Of a DNA stretch of 64,000 nucleotides, positions 24,640 to 36,977 are shown in pieces; within the stretch, counting starts at the first letter, position 1, and each line of letters starts with the position of its first letter. The stretch covers positions 5,394,001 to 5,458,000 of the forward strand of contig NC_135060.1 in the NCBI RefSeq assembly GCF_051014685.1. Direction: 5' to 3'. The position numbers were made by a program, and so were the translations under genes. The notes under the pieces were generated by a model that saw only the letters and a list, made by a program, of their open reading frames with translations, had not been told where the DNA came from and made no database searches. This DNA is from Ptiloglossa arizonensis. Its lineage: Eukaryota; Arthropoda; Insecta; Hymenoptera; Colletidae.

Positions 24640-24830
24640 GCGCGCGCATCGCCCGTGATTGATCCGTTTCTTCGGCTGGGAGTTAATCCGGGAATTCTGC
24701 CGGGAAAGTCTGTGCGTAAAGAGGAAGCTTATCGATTTAATCCTGCTGGCCTCTTCCGGCTCTAATTGGTCCCGAAACGATTTTGGCCACGAAGGCGTAA
24801 TTCGCGGTACGAGCCGAGAATGGGTGGTTT
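24640..24830. promoter_or_regulatory. candidate enhancer with paired TAATCC sites
   Basis: TTAATCC at 24683-24689 and TAATCC at 24738-24743, in the same orientation and about 55 nt apart, match the K50 homeodomain word bound by Otd/Ptx/Bicoid-type factors. TCTAATTGG lies at 24771. The surroundings are complex and low in simple repeats. Function is inferred. Confidence 0.3.
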
Positions 24831-25190
24831 CTTCGTGCACGAACCGGGACCGGGGAGAATCCTGGATAAACTTTGATAAAAGGTTCTCGCTTCGTTTTCT
24901 CGTGGAAATCGAATTTGAATATCTGCACGGGATTCCTGGACAGCCGCAACTTCGTCAACACGTACGACGATTCTACCGTACGTTTGCTCGGTGTTCGTGA
25001 ACAACGACACCGATCGAAAATTATCGAAACACTTCGTTTCATTATCGGTTACGAGGGATCGGTTAAGAACTAGGGACAGATCTCGGAATATCGAGGGTAC
25101 ACCTCCATATAGGGTACGTGCTTGAACAAATAAATGATCGATTGACGAGGAAGAAGAGGAATTTTGAAAATTGACCATAGGTGTGGAGTA

Positions 25191-25240
25191 TTAAGTTGTT
25201 GCGTAAGTTTTGTCGTTCGATGAAACTTATTCAACAGTAC
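25191..25240 (+). mobile_element. solo mariner-type terminal repeat
   Basis: TAAGTTTTGTCGTTCGATGA followed by AACTTATTCAACAGTAC matches the palindromic end unit repeated at 58626-58760. It directly abuts the 15-bp minisatellite, whose units echo its GAACAGTAC tail. Confidence 0.6.
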
Positions 25241-25585
25241 TACATTGAACAGTACTATATTGAACAGTACTACATAGAACAGTACTACATTGAACAGTAC
25301 TATATTAAGCAGTACTATATTAAACAGTACTACATTGAACAGTACTACATTGAACAGTACTACATTGAACAGTACTACATTGAACAGTACTACATTGAAC
25401 AGTACTACATTGAACAGTACTACATTGAACAGTACTACATTGAACAATACTATATTAAACAGTTCTACATTGAACAGTACTACACAGAACAGTACTACAT
25501 AGAACAGTACTACACTGAACAATACTACATTGAACAGTACTACATAGAACGATACTATACCGAACGGTACTACATCGAACAGTAC
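25241..25585 (+). repeat. 15-bp minisatellite, 23 units
   Basis: Twenty-three consecutive 15-nt units of consensus TACATTGAACAGTAC with scattered substitutions (TATAT, TACATAG, CGAAC). Because 15 is a multiple of 3 and the unit lacks stops, frames stay open on both strands (YYIEQ repeats on plus, VLFNV repeats on minus). These are products of the repeat and not evidence of a protein. GCTCGATAAGTTTTGCG follows at 25588-25604, resembling the terminal repeat on the left flank. Confidence 0.9.
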
Positions 25586-25734
25586 TGCTCGATAAGTTTT
25601 GCGCGGAAAAATGTCAGTAAAGCGTGGTATTCGTGGCAAATCCGCGCGAATACCGATCTGAAAACGTGCGAGTGACGCTCCCACGAGATTATTCAGGAAT
25701 ATCAACATATTAAAAAATTCCACCGTGTACCGCG

Positions 25735-26220
25735 CACGGATTTAAGAGCGGGCTTTTAATTCTGGCCCCGCGGCTGCGCTCAAGCAGTTACGTCACTCCT
25801 GTGGACATACTTTTGTAAAATATTTGCGTTTTAATATACACCGTCCTTGAAGATTTCGAAAAGAAAAAAAAGAAAAAAAAATAGAAATAAACCGATACAA
25901 TCCGGCGGGATTATTTTCGCGATTGCTTCTCGCTTCGGCCCTGTCCGTGCGGTATTTTATTAATAATTCCCAGGGCGTATCGTGGCCCGATTCGGGGACG
26001 AACTTCTGCACTCCGAATAACCGGCGTTGTCATTGGCGCGTGTCACGCCGGTCCTTTACCGTTCAAAATTGAATCACGCCGCGTCGAACGCGGCAGTCAA
26101 TCTCGCTCGTCAATTTCTAAGTGACTGAATTCCACCGTGCTCGATTAGTCGGCTGAAATCCCGTCTACGGGCACCGTTGGATTGTCAGACAGCGATAAAA
26201 GGAAAATGTGAACCGTGCTC
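25735..26220. promoter_or_regulatory. candidate conserved non-coding stretches
   Basis: 25735-25850 (TTTTAATTCTGGCCCCGCGG, CAAGCAGTTACGTCACTCC) and 26030-26210 (GTCAATTTCTAAGTGACTG, CAGACAGCGATAAAAGG) are complex, with a CRE-like TTACGTCA at 25789-25796. An A-rich run (25860-25885) separates them. No coding frame is recognised. Confidence 0.3.
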
Positions 26221-28429
26221 CGTCCGAAAACTCAGATCGGAACCCCGAGCGATCGCGATAACACACACGCGAAAAAAAGAAACAAAAAAAAAAAAGAAAA
26301 TAGAAGAGGGGCTCGTAACTTTTTAATTGACGAACCGCGAACCGGTGCTCAATTATCGCGGATACTAACAGAGAGCTCGCATTCGATACCAGCCGTCGTA
26401 CGTGGTTCGTTGTTAATCGTTCGAAAAGCTTATTTGCAGCTAGAAAATATTTTCTACGATCGCGTGAACGCGTCGCGACGAAAGAAGTAACGTTACGACC
26501 GAGATAGATTTGCCCGATGAGTTGAGTAAAACGAATTTTATCTCGTTACAAAAATTTATCAAATTTATCAAGTTTTTTATATTTGTCGTTGCATCGCGGT
26601 GAATGTATCAGCAACGAATCGGCGAGGTTCTCCCGTTGAGAATGAACCCAAACACGACCTTGTTCGGATTATTTTTAATCGCGCGTGAAATTTTTTCCAA
26701 AATTTTTTTCGAATACGTGTAATCAAAAATGGTCGCACAGAGGTCGTGTTTGGACTCGTTTTCACGAGTCATTTATTTCGTAAGGACAATTTTTAACGAA
26801 AGCTTTTCACCTACTTCGAAGATGTTCGATATCGAGAGAATCGTTCTTACGACGAAATGTAAAATATTCGCCCAATGTGGACCGAAATCGTTGATGAAAA
26901 CAGACTGGAAAACAGTCACGAGACAAAAATAGAGGGAACAGGAGATATTTGAGAGGATAGAGGATACGGGATTTACGAGTCGTGTAATTATTGAAAAGTT
27001 AATGGAAAATTTTAAGCACGTTTTTCTCAGTTCTCAATCGTGCTTTGATATTATTGAAAAAAAGTACGTTTTTTAAATACTGGATCCAATTAAAAGAGTA
27101 AAAAGCGGTTACATTTTCTAGCTTCAGAAATGTCAAAAATTGTCGAAGCGATACATTTTCTTTCGAGTGGCGCCATTTTGTCAATTTTTCGTTCTTTTTC
27201 AATAAAAATAGTTCGTTATCCTAAGAATTTCATGTAGATCGTAGTGCACGATCAATTATTGCATTCGGGGAATTTATCGAGGTATGACACTGCACGCTGT
27301 GAAAGCGCGTGTTTCTCTACGCGTTGCATGCCAAAGCGTAAAACATTATTAAACAATCGTTGAAAACGTATACAATATTCGACGAGCGTCCGGCTTGTAC
27401 TCTTTTTTTAAATAAAATTCCGTAAGATGACCCATTTTTTGCTACGCCAGAGCGAGAACACCCCTCGGAGTACTCGAGGATGGAGCACTTGATTTGCATT
27501 ATCTGCTACGTACTTCAATATCGAATGCTGCTCAATGCACTTCAGAAGCTTTGGGTAATAAGTAATAATACTAATTGAAAAGCTTTCAATTGTTTACGTA
27601 CACATTGCAGTGAATTGGATCGATAAACGTCTGGTTTTCAAAGTAGGCCACCTGTTGATTTTTAATAAAAGAAATTGTTTTCTTTCTCAAGACGTTAAAT
27701 TTTTGACTGGTAATTAAATTTACTTTACGGAAGAAAATGACGTTACCGCGATACATTAAACTATTGACATCGAACAACGCATATTCAGAGACCGCACCGT
27801 ACGTGAGTAACAGAACCGATTATCCAGATTACCGGATAATTGTAATTAACGAACAACAGAATTAGTAATTAGAAACCGTTAATCGCAAAAGTATTACGAG
27901 CTTTATCGAAACCGAATCGGTAACTCAATAATCAAAAACAAACTCCGCGATCACTTTGCAAAGTATCGATCTCAATGAAGGCTGAACTTGTAATTCATCA
28001 TTTTATACTCATGAATAATTAACCACTAACGATTATGCGAAAGATTAGATTGATATTTGTTTCGTAATTACCGAATAATCTCAATTATAATTACTCATCG
28101 CTATTTACATACTATCATTTTTTATGAATTCACTGGTCACGATGTATCTACATACGTATACATTTTGCACATTGATAAAATTGATAAAACCGGTAGTTTC
28201 GATATTCGAACATTAAGCGAGGTACTGGAACATTAAGCGAGGCACTCCTTTCGGTACTCAAACTATCCTTTCGGTTCTGACTCTCTTAAATTGTCTCGAA
28301 TCAATTCCGTTCTCGAACAGAAAAAAAACCAAAAATATAAAAACAGAGTAACCCTTAAATAAATTACGTAAATGGGTTTCTACAAGAATCGTCGAATTAT
28401 TCTTCCATCTTTTACCCAGCGTCGGAAGC
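26221..28429. other. no gene seen; AT-rich
   Basis: A runs at 26273-26300, then low-complexity AT-rich DNA. A duplicated ACATTAAGCGAGG lies near 28212-28243. No supported exon or RNA gene. Confidence 0.6.
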
Positions 28430-28790
28430 AACGGGTTGGTCGCTGAAAGGCGGCCGGGGTGACCGAGTTCTGGCCTGTTCGATGGCGAGGACTCGCGGCG
28501 AAAAATAGCAAGCGAATTAGAATTACCAGAGGGGGGTCGCGAACGCTTAGACCGTGCCCCTTTGCGAGCAAGCGCCTGGCTCCCTTCGTGTCTCGTTGAA
28601 ACAGAAGGGAGCCCCCCGTCCCCTCCCGCGCGCGTAGGTTAATGCAGACGTATGAATTACTGTCACGTAGCGGGAAGGTTTTCTGAACGGGATGCGTAAT
28701 TTGTACCGCTGCCTGCAGCGCCGTGAGATGAATAAATCATCCGGCACTTATCACGGGAAAACTTTCAAACGTGCATACATAGGGTACCCA
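28430..28790. promoter_or_regulatory. candidate conserved non-coding block
   Basis: Complex, moderately GC-rich DNA with words such as GCGTAATTTGTACCGCTGCC, AATAAATCATCCGGC and GAAAACTTTCAAACGTGC. It borders a G-rich segment (28796-28870). No reading frame with a recognisable domain. Confidence 0.3.
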
Positions 28791-29760
28791 TCCCGTGGTG
28801 GGGGGGACGGTGGCGAGGGACGATGGAGGGGGGTTAAATCCCCGGGTCGCGGGTACACCTTGCGCCTCATATGCGGCGCGTCGGTTGGTTCTGGCCCTCG
28901 CCCGCTTCGCGTAACCGTGCCCCGCGGTGTATTCTTTTTGTTACGCGTTTAGCCATCGCGTTCCCGACTCGGGGGACGACGAGAAGTAGAGGTTAGGTTA
29001 CGGGAGGGGGCCTCGAAACGTCGAAGACGATTTATACGCGTCAGAAAGAAACCACCACCACGGAATGAATCCCCCCAAGCCTGAATATTTTCGTTACTTG
29101 ACGTTCCGATCCTCTCCGCGCGACCTTGTTAAACGGAAAAACCACACCCGGAGTGGGGGAATGAATATTTATCAGCCTTTGGGCGGGGGGGATTAACGGA
29201 CGGTAATTCGTACGTGTCTCACCCCTTTGCGCCGGATTAACGAAATTTCGAAGAAACGGTTTTTCTCCCTTTATGTACCCCGGTGCCCCGGGTGTTTTTC
29301 TTTCCAGTTTCTTTTCCTTCCTCGTTTCATCGCTACGACGATTCTTGCGAATTTTTTTTTATCGCGTAGACGAGGTTAAGTGTGTTTTTATACACATGTT
29401 TCGGATCGGTTTTGGAATTGGGGAAACGATTGTGGGAGTAAATCGGAAATAAGGATCAATGGGGAAATTCGCGCGTGTCCCGTATCAGTCACGTGGATTA
29501 CGCGTGTATAGGTTAGGTTCTTTCTTTCAATTTTCAGTTCGGTGTGCTTTTGCAGAAATTGGTCCAGTTATTAGCAAATGGAAAGGGGTCGTCCGTGTTT
29601 AGATTATTCGTTTTCATCGGGAAAACCTACATTGATAATATTCTCGGGAGGATATAAAGAAGAGAATATACAAATTTTGATTTTGCATCGGTCGAGATAA
29701 TAATCGCCATTTGGCGGTTCTAAATGTTTCGAAGGTGGAAGGGAAGCTAGGTAATCCCAG
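28791..29760. other. GC-rich then AT-rich non-coding DNA
   Basis: G-rich stretch at 28796-28870, C/G-rich DNA to about 29310, then AT-leaning sequence. No supported gene. Confidence 0.5.
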
Positions 29761-29848
29761 GTCTGCTAGTAGACTAAGTATGCTAAGTGATGCAACTTAG
29801 CAGGCCCTGCCTAATACGCCGGGACATTGGGAGATCGGTAAGAGATCG

Positions 29849-30015
29849 TATATATACCGATCGGAGCAGATACGAGGACTTGCGGGAAACAATCGGTGGT
29901 CAGTCTCCCTCTGGTGGCAAGCGTTGGTAGCGCCGCCATAGCCATCTGTTCCGTTTTCGAACGAATTAGCAGCTTCGATTTTGAAAGCGGGAATTACGAT
30001 ATGGTATCGTGGACT
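29849..30015 (+). promoter_or_regulatory. weak candidate promoter and first exon
   Basis: A TATATATA box at 29849-29856, an arthropod initiator word TCAGT at 29900-29904 and a GTAAGT donor at 30016 occur in order. The TATA-to-initiator distance (about 53 nt) is too long for a standard core promoter, and each word is common by chance. A TGGTAGCGCC word (29925-29934) near CTGGTGGC lies inside. Confidence 0.2.
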
Positions 30016-30019
30016 GTAA

Positions 30020-33000
30020 GTAACGCGACAGCCCTCGATACGCCCAATGAGAAAGAAAATTACCAACGAAACAGTCGAGCACGAAATTCGTGAGAGTCTT
30101 CGCGACCACTTAACGAAACAAACCGTATCGAAGAGCTCGTAGTTTCCGGTGTACAATTAGCACCGGAGCATCAATTTACCTCCGAGTAGTGAAATTATCA
30201 ACGAAACATCGCGGACGCGAATCTTAACGAAACTCTTTCGTTGACTCACCGATTCGTCGCTTCGTGTTTCGTGTATGAATGTATTTGGTATCGTCGATCC
30301 TTATTTCAGTTATTGCAAGATTTTTTTCAAATTTTATCAGACACATTCGGAAGTATCAAAGAGTGTATAAGTTTAACGGAGAATTTCTCGCAGCAGAAGC
30401 GACCGTGTCGTTTAAGAAGGTTTTGTTCTTGTGTACATATCCTTGAATCCTCTCACGGAGTATACCTGAAACTGCGAAACGAAAACGTTTCTGTTCAAGC
30501 TTCACCGTGATAGGAGGTTTCTGAGCTTCTTTTACACGTTTCTTGCGCGTCTTACGCGTCTTGTCCCAATTTGCAACCATTAATCGGCCAATTTCCCCCG
30601 AAACTAATAACGATAAAAGCTCGGACACCGTGTTACTCATAGTACGACTGTGGAAACACCGGTGGATAGCGAAATTTAACGATAGGAATAACTCGTGGTT
30701 CATTTTCATTTCGTCGACGAAAAGGCAGGAACAGAAGGGAAGTTTTTGCAAGATTTCGCGTAAAACAACTTCCAGCTCCTTCGCAACTTGTACTCTGTTT
30801 TAAGAGAAAAGTCCGCGACTGACTTACCCGCTATTACTCGACCGGAGACTTTCTTCCCTTAATTAGTATATTTGCGTTCAGCTGCATTGTTTATATAATC
30901 AAATCGGGCTTCCACGGTGTCGGCGTTAGTTTTACGCTAATGGTAAATTTTTGCCTCGGGAAACAACGTTCGTACAAAACTACGCAACTACGCTATGTCG
31001 ATTTAACTAACAAAAGAGTTGGTTTTACGAATCGGTTGTTTCTTTTTTTTTTTCAAACAGAAACTATCGAGTTGACCACTGTCTTTAACGCAACTCGGTA
31101 ACATATACTTCAAACGTATTCGAATTAATCGAGAAGTGTTTGAGAGTAAGAGAAAAAATAATGCCTGAATTGTATCGCTTAGTAAACGTAAAGATTTTTT
31201 CGTGGATACGTTAAAAAGTTATCGTATCTTCTCGTAAATATATAGAATATGCGCTAACGTGTATTACCTGCTGCTGTGAAGCTATCAGCCGCGTGGTGTA
31301 AATATTACACGGGAATTTGCAAAATTAGACTTTACTGGGTAACAAATCAACTGTTGCACCTCGAAACATGAAAATCAACTATACACCGTAGTATTGTAGC
31401 AACGTTGAGAACACGTGAGGCAAATTACGGTACTGTACTAATTTCAGCTATTTATCAACATTTCCTTCGATCGTTTTCTTTACAAGTGGGACACGATGTA
31501 CCTGTAAAATGCAGTTGCATTTTTCTTTCTCAGTGCCACTCTCTGATAATTCTGCGTATAAAAATATAAGGAAAAAGTGTCCGAGCAATACCACACGAGC
31601 TATTTCAAACGATACTTGCAAATTTTAAACAACGCTATATACGTGGTTGAAAAACCTGTGATTTAATTTGTCCATGTTCTTCGATATCTTAAAAAATAAC
31701 AATCTGCAACACGTTCTTCGATGTCTCCGTAATAAACCAATTTGTACATTTTTAAACGATAAACAATTGTTACACGTTCCTCGATAGCTTCGTAATAAAT
31801 CGTAGCAGATAAGATGCTCGCAATTTTTACCAAATTATCGAGAGATGTTCCTAAATGAAAAAATTAGTCGTTCGATAAGTATTCGTACAGTTACATTGTT
31901 TCTGCGAGTAAATAGAAGTATATTGCAATTTACTTGTGCAAAAGTATGGTAGTCGGTTCGCCAATCGCAACTCGATTCAACCGCAGTGTTATCGAGTCTA
32001 CCGATACGTACTTAAATTATACATTCGGTACGCCATGAGAACCAAGAAATCAGAAACAACGGGGAAGGGAAGGAAAATTATTGTCAATTTACATAATACG
32101 TGTGGAACACCCGATGAAATTTCTAAGATTGTTACCGTACCACGATCACTCGTCGTCGTATCGAGTACGTTTAACATCGAACTCGGCGTCGTTTCAATTC
32201 GAACGTTACATTATCATCATCTCGTTGTACGATTCGTTCGGTTGCAAATTCAAGAAATTCGTGCTCGACGGTAGCATTTCATACGGTAACTCGATTACCG
32301 TATTAAATATGCATCGTTCGAAGAAGACCGAGGAAAGGTAACGCGTAGTGGCTTAATCGTACGTATTTACATGATTCCAGTCGGACGAGGAGTTTAACTT
32401 TTTTGCACGGGTACTCCGGCTGCTTGAATTCGATATTTACCTCGTCATTTTTGAGAATGGAGAACGTGGTATTGAAACAGAACGCGAAAGTTGTTTTCTT
32501 AACGGGAACAGGAGAGAGAGAGAGAGAGAAAAGAAAAGAGGAGGAAAAAGAAACGAGCGAAATAAACGGAGAGGTAACGTACAGAACCGTGGAGAAGCAA
32601 GGAGCTTTGTATTTTATGCACAATTGGTCGTTGGAAAACAGTGAACTCCTGTAAATATGCTTGTTCGAATTGTAAATTCCCGGGACGTATGAGGAAATTA
32701 ATTAAGAGCGTATAAAACCCGAGAAAAGGAACGCGGTATTATCCTATAGTTTCGAGTCGACAATTGATGAGTCTCGTTGGCCAATGGTAGCGATGTAATA
32801 ATAAATATTGTACGTAACCCGGGAACGAATTTTTTTTCTTTTTTCTTTTTTCTTTTTTTGTTTTTAAAACAAATTTAACGAGTTTTCGTTCGCAACATTC
32901 TTCACCCGCTGTACAGTAAATAAATTTTCTCCTCGCTCGTGCTTCGGGTTCTCTCTTTCGTTGCTAAGTAGAAGGAGAAAAGTTTCGCGATAAAATTTTT

Positions 33001-34982
33001 GCGCAGGGAGTTGGAAACTGGAGACTCGCTTCTTGCGCGTGAATCACACCTCTAAGTCGAGAACAATGATTCTGTCAGAACCGATAATTCTTCCAGTTGA
33101 ACTATTAACGGTGGAGTAATAATTGTACCAAAGCGTGTACAAGGTATTTCGCTCATACTTTATCACGTAATGCAGCCCCCATTGTGTTTAATCGTACGAG
33201 AGAACGTACAATGAAATACAACGAAGTGCAACTTATTTTTCACCGACCGTGTTTGGATCGTAATCAACGTTGGATCATCTTTGTCTCTTTGATCATTTTG
33301 TAAAAGAATATTCCTATTCTTTGATAATCCGTGGCATTGAAAATTAGATTCTTTTGTAAAAGAATATTCGATATTAAAGATACCACTGACCACGTTTCTA
33401 CCTGAAAAAAGAAGTAAATCGCGAAGTTAGTTATCTTCGAACACTTTGTAGTTGAATAAAACTGCTCGAATTCCTTATCAAATTTTTAGGACAGTCAAAT
33501 TCGAGTATGATTTCTGTACTTATCGATAGAAAATGTCTTTTTCTTTTGTATCGTGTAATATTAAATACTACGTATTTCTTTGACATTGTTCGGAACAATT
33601 TGAACGAAATGTTCGATTTGGTCACGTTTTCACGAGGTAAAATCTTTAAGAATCGAACTTACCTTCGCTTACCTTCGAATAACATCTTAGGGTGTTATCA
33701 CAGTTACCTTTAGAGAATAATAGAAAATTTCAATACGAAGAATTCTCCCGATTTCAAATATATCTACCTTCGTGTGTCTATTCTTGAATTCGTGAAATGA
33801 AAATTTTATCGTCTAGATGTCTATGCTTGATGCACACTTCTCGCGTAGAAATGTATATTTTTGGTACCCGCAGGTGACGTTCGATAAATTTAATATTAAT
33901 CCACGAGATTTTACATCAGATTACTTAACGCAGCTGGAGAAACCAAAAATTAAGTTTCTGTCCACTTTAGGCGTCAATGGTTCGTTCGTTTACATTCGCC
34001 ACCGTAAATAGCATCCATCGCGCAAACAATAAGTCACTGAATAACTAAAACTAACACTCAACGATGTGTAACAGTGTTTCATAAATTTGTGATCGAACTA
34101 ATAATAATTAGCGATTTCGAGTAGTCGATAATAACGAGCATCGTAATATAACAGAAATAATTAAAGCGTATACGGTCTATGGGACCTGATTAAATCATTT
34201 ATAATTGATCTCAAAATGATTATGATTTCGCAAACATGTTAATTAGAATACTAAACCGAAGGGAAAAATTTAATACAGTTGATCGTACAATTTCAAAGCA
34301 ATGGAACAACGATCGATCGTGTTGTTCAATTCTAACGCGTAATATAAATAAAACGTAACATTAGCGTATCGTGAGAAACAACGGTAGGTACCACCTACAA
34401 ACGTGATCTATTGAATATACTCTATACGCTAAAATTATCACGGCATGTGTCCATCACCCGAACGGCAGTAATTCGAAATTAGTAAAACGTCAATGTCGGA
34501 CTTAACACACTGCATCGAATGATCGTTTTCCAATAAGCTCGATTCATCGAAAACCACGGGATATTTAATAGAATGTAAACGTTATTCTCCGTGGAAAAGA
34601 GAAACGAGAAAACTAGATGGAGACCCGGTATCCACGAAGATGGACAACCAAAGAGTTCTGTATCTCGTGAAAAATTAGTTCTCGCGAAACACCGAGCTTT
34701 CTAAATACGTTTGTTCGGTTACAATTTCCCAGAGCGCGTGGAGTCGATCGATTAAGAGTGCGCAACTCCGAAAAGAACGACGCAGTATTCGTAGCTTCTA
34801 GTCGACGATTGACGAGACCTCGCGACGATGGTAGTAGCGCAATGATAAATACACGCAGTATGCACGTAATACGGAATAAATTTTGTACTTCTCGACCTAC
34901 AGGAAAGGAAAGCGTCGTAACCGAGGAAAGTTTCGAAAACATTTCTTTTTACGGGGAAACTCCTTTAATGACGTCCTGAATA
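30020..34982. other. no gene seen
   Basis: Five kilobases of AT-leaning DNA. It contains a T run (31042-31053), a two- to three-copy repeat (31672-31802), a GA microsatellite (32511-32530) and T-rich tracts at 32830-32870. None of its open frames resembles a known family. Confidence 0.6.
31672..31802 (+). repeat. short tandem duplication, about 72-bp period
   Basis: ACACGTTCTTCGATGTCTCC followed by GTAATAAA recurs as ACACGTTCCTCGATAGCTTC followed by GTAATAAA. A weaker third copy starts at 31672. Confidence 0.6.
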
Positions 34983-35112
34983 TTAAAAGAGTCATTTCGT
35001 TTTCCGTAAATGGAGGATATATAATTTAATAAAGTGTTCGTACACTCTAAAAAAAATCGTGTTTCATTTTCACCGAAAAAAAAAAAAACTTAACGACTTG
35101 TCGAGCAACCCA
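34983..35112 (+). mobile_element. MITE-1 copy 3
   Basis: Carries GTCATTTCGTTTTCCG, ATGGAGGATATATAATTT, TACACTCT and TTTCATTTTCACCGAAAA, and ends GAGCAACCCAATA. Same orientation as copy 1. Confidence 0.75.
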
Positions 35113-35722
35113 ATAAATACAATTTCTCTTCCATTCTTATTCTCGATTACGATGATCCGGGTGGCGACTGGTACAAACGAGCAAAGATTATTGGTACGTG
35201 CTCGGGGTCTCGATGGACCCGGCAACGTCGTTCGCGCGGTCGCTCGACCCTTAAATTCGAAAAACACCGGTACTCCGTGGTCTCAAGGTGGTGCAATCTC
35301 TGCACTCTCCGCGATATCCCCCTGGAAGAAATAGTAGGGAAAAGGAAGAAAGGAGAAATTTCCTCCGACGTGGTGGTTCCATTTTTTTCTCTCTAACAAA
35401 AGCAAAGATAAAAGTCTAGTTTCGAGCGGGAGTCTCGGTCCCTCGCGACGGATCCTCTCCACGGAACAACGGTGCCCCGGGATCGAGAGCCATAACCTCT
35501 TCGACGAACCGCGAACGAGCGGGAAGTATCGAGATGGTGGCGCCACGATCGAATTTCGCGATGGCGGTGTCACGGGACCGTATCGGATCACCGAACGAAA
35601 ACATTACAGTTCAAAGTAGTTTCATCCGCGCACTTTGACGCACGATTTGGGTAAAGAAAGATCAGGATGATGATAACTTGACTCATTTCCTACTTCGTGG
35701 AAGCATGAGGTGATCACCGAAA
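35113..35722. other. GC-rich, no gene seen
   Basis: Open frames on both strands, none recognised. GATGGTGGCGCCA at 35533-35545 is a CTCF-like word. Confidence 0.5.
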
Positions 35723-35814
35723 GTTATCGTTCAGCGAACGTCTCTGTAAAGGGTTACCGTTTCGGCGAAAGTCTCCGTAGGGAGTTACTCGTTTGGCGAA
35801 TATCTCTGTAGAGA
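35723..35814 (+). repeat. three-copy 30/31-bp tandem repeat
   Basis: Three consecutive units starting GTTA, each with GGCGAA or GCGAAC and ending TCTCTGTA-like. They are diverged. Confidence 0.75.
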
Positions 35815-36789
35815 ATATATTGACGCAATTAATCGGTAAGAGTAGGATTTAGAGCGAAGTGACGAGCAACGTTCGGACATGGGGTGACGTTTAGCGATTT
35901 GGACCGAAATAAGGTGTCGCAACGAACGAATCTTTGTTCAGGGTACGGTGGTTCTTAAACATGGTTTTTGTTCATCGACGATCCTGGTGTTTGGGTCACG
36001 CGTCGGTTCGATCGGTGGTCCTCGCATCGGGATCGTGTTCGCGATCTTTCCCGATCCGGGAAAGCGGAGGAGGAGCTTACTCTCCGCGGGTTTCCTTTCC
36101 TCGAGAATCATTGTTAGTTTACGAGCGATCGGGGAGGTGAGGGGTGGTGGTGGCACGGTGGTGTTACTCCCGTGCGGGCGTTACTCTTACGAAAACGTTC
36201 GGGATCGATCCACGTAGAAGTTGTTTCCGACCGATGAGAAAGTGAAACGGCGAACGTCCACCGCACGTGGCGTACGATGGCTCCGTGACGCGCGTAAATC
36301 ACGCCGCCAGGGGAGTTTCGCAAGTTCTCCGAGACTGTCTTGCGAAAGCCCCGAAATCGCCCCGATATAGAAGGGGGAGAAACGCGTACGAACGAGCAGG
36401 AACGTTGACGTTGGGAAGGGTTCTCGACGAAGGGGGCTCGACGTTCACGGCGTGTATACCAACACGAGGGGTAAAGGGGGAACGTTGCGCGTGGAAGGAA
36501 GGAAGGAAGGAAGGAAGGAAGGAACGAACGATGGAGGGAAAAAGAAGAAGGGCGGTGGGTAGGAAAGAAGAAGAGAGAAAAAAGAAAAGGTAGAGGAGAA
36601 CGCGGAGGCACACGTGTGGCCCATTCGTTTCGAACGTTCCCCCTCTACCGACGGGACCTTCGTGGCCGGGCGAGGTATGGTGAGGTGCGGCGAGGGATGA
36701 CGAGGGGTGGCGAGGGGTGGCGCGCCAGCGGGAACCTAGGAAAAAAGAAACGTTGCCACGGAGGGTAGTCACGCTTTAGGGGCATTTTT
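35815..36789. promoter_or_regulatory. GC-rich upstream region of the candidate gene start
   Basis: CG-rich DNA with G-rich repeats, (GGAA)n at 36493-36524 and several GGYGAGG-like units at 36674-36722. It lies immediately upstream of the exon pair at 36790-37502 and is the natural place for its promoter. No obvious TATA box is seen, which fits a CG-rich TATA-less promoter. This is inference from position. Confidence 0.35.
36493..36524. repeat. (GGAA)n microsatellite
   Basis: Eight GGAA units. Confidence 0.9.
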
Positions 36790-36887
36790 CAGGAGCCGAG
36801 GCGCTTGTCGGCCACCGTGTCCCCAGCATCCCTTCGTCTCCGTACACCGCCCTTCGTCCCGATCCAGACGTCTCTACCTCGCTGCTG
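36790..36887 (+). other. candidate 5' untranslated exon
   Basis: GC-rich DNA ending CTGCTG before a GTAAGC donor at 36888. The exon start is not defined by the sequence; 36790 is a guess just after a TTTTTCAGG word. It pairs with an acceptor at 36976-36977 across a 90-nt intron that has CTCTAAC (branch A at 36959, 18 nt before the AG) and a T-rich tract (GATTTTTTAG). Size, branch point and tract are all normal for short insect introns, which makes this the best-supported splice event in the window. Confidence 0.45.
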
Positions 36888-36977
36888 GTAAGCTCGATGG
36901 CCGCGTAGACGACGCCGCGTTCTGTGTGTCGCGTCGCGCGCGACGCCCCAGACCTCTAACGCGGATCGATTTTTTAG

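Noticed and set aside
25181..25675. Open frame of YYIEQ repeats (plus) and VLFNV repeats (minus)
   Set aside because: Both are automatic translations of a 15-nt tandem repeat with no stops; period 15 keeps every frame open.
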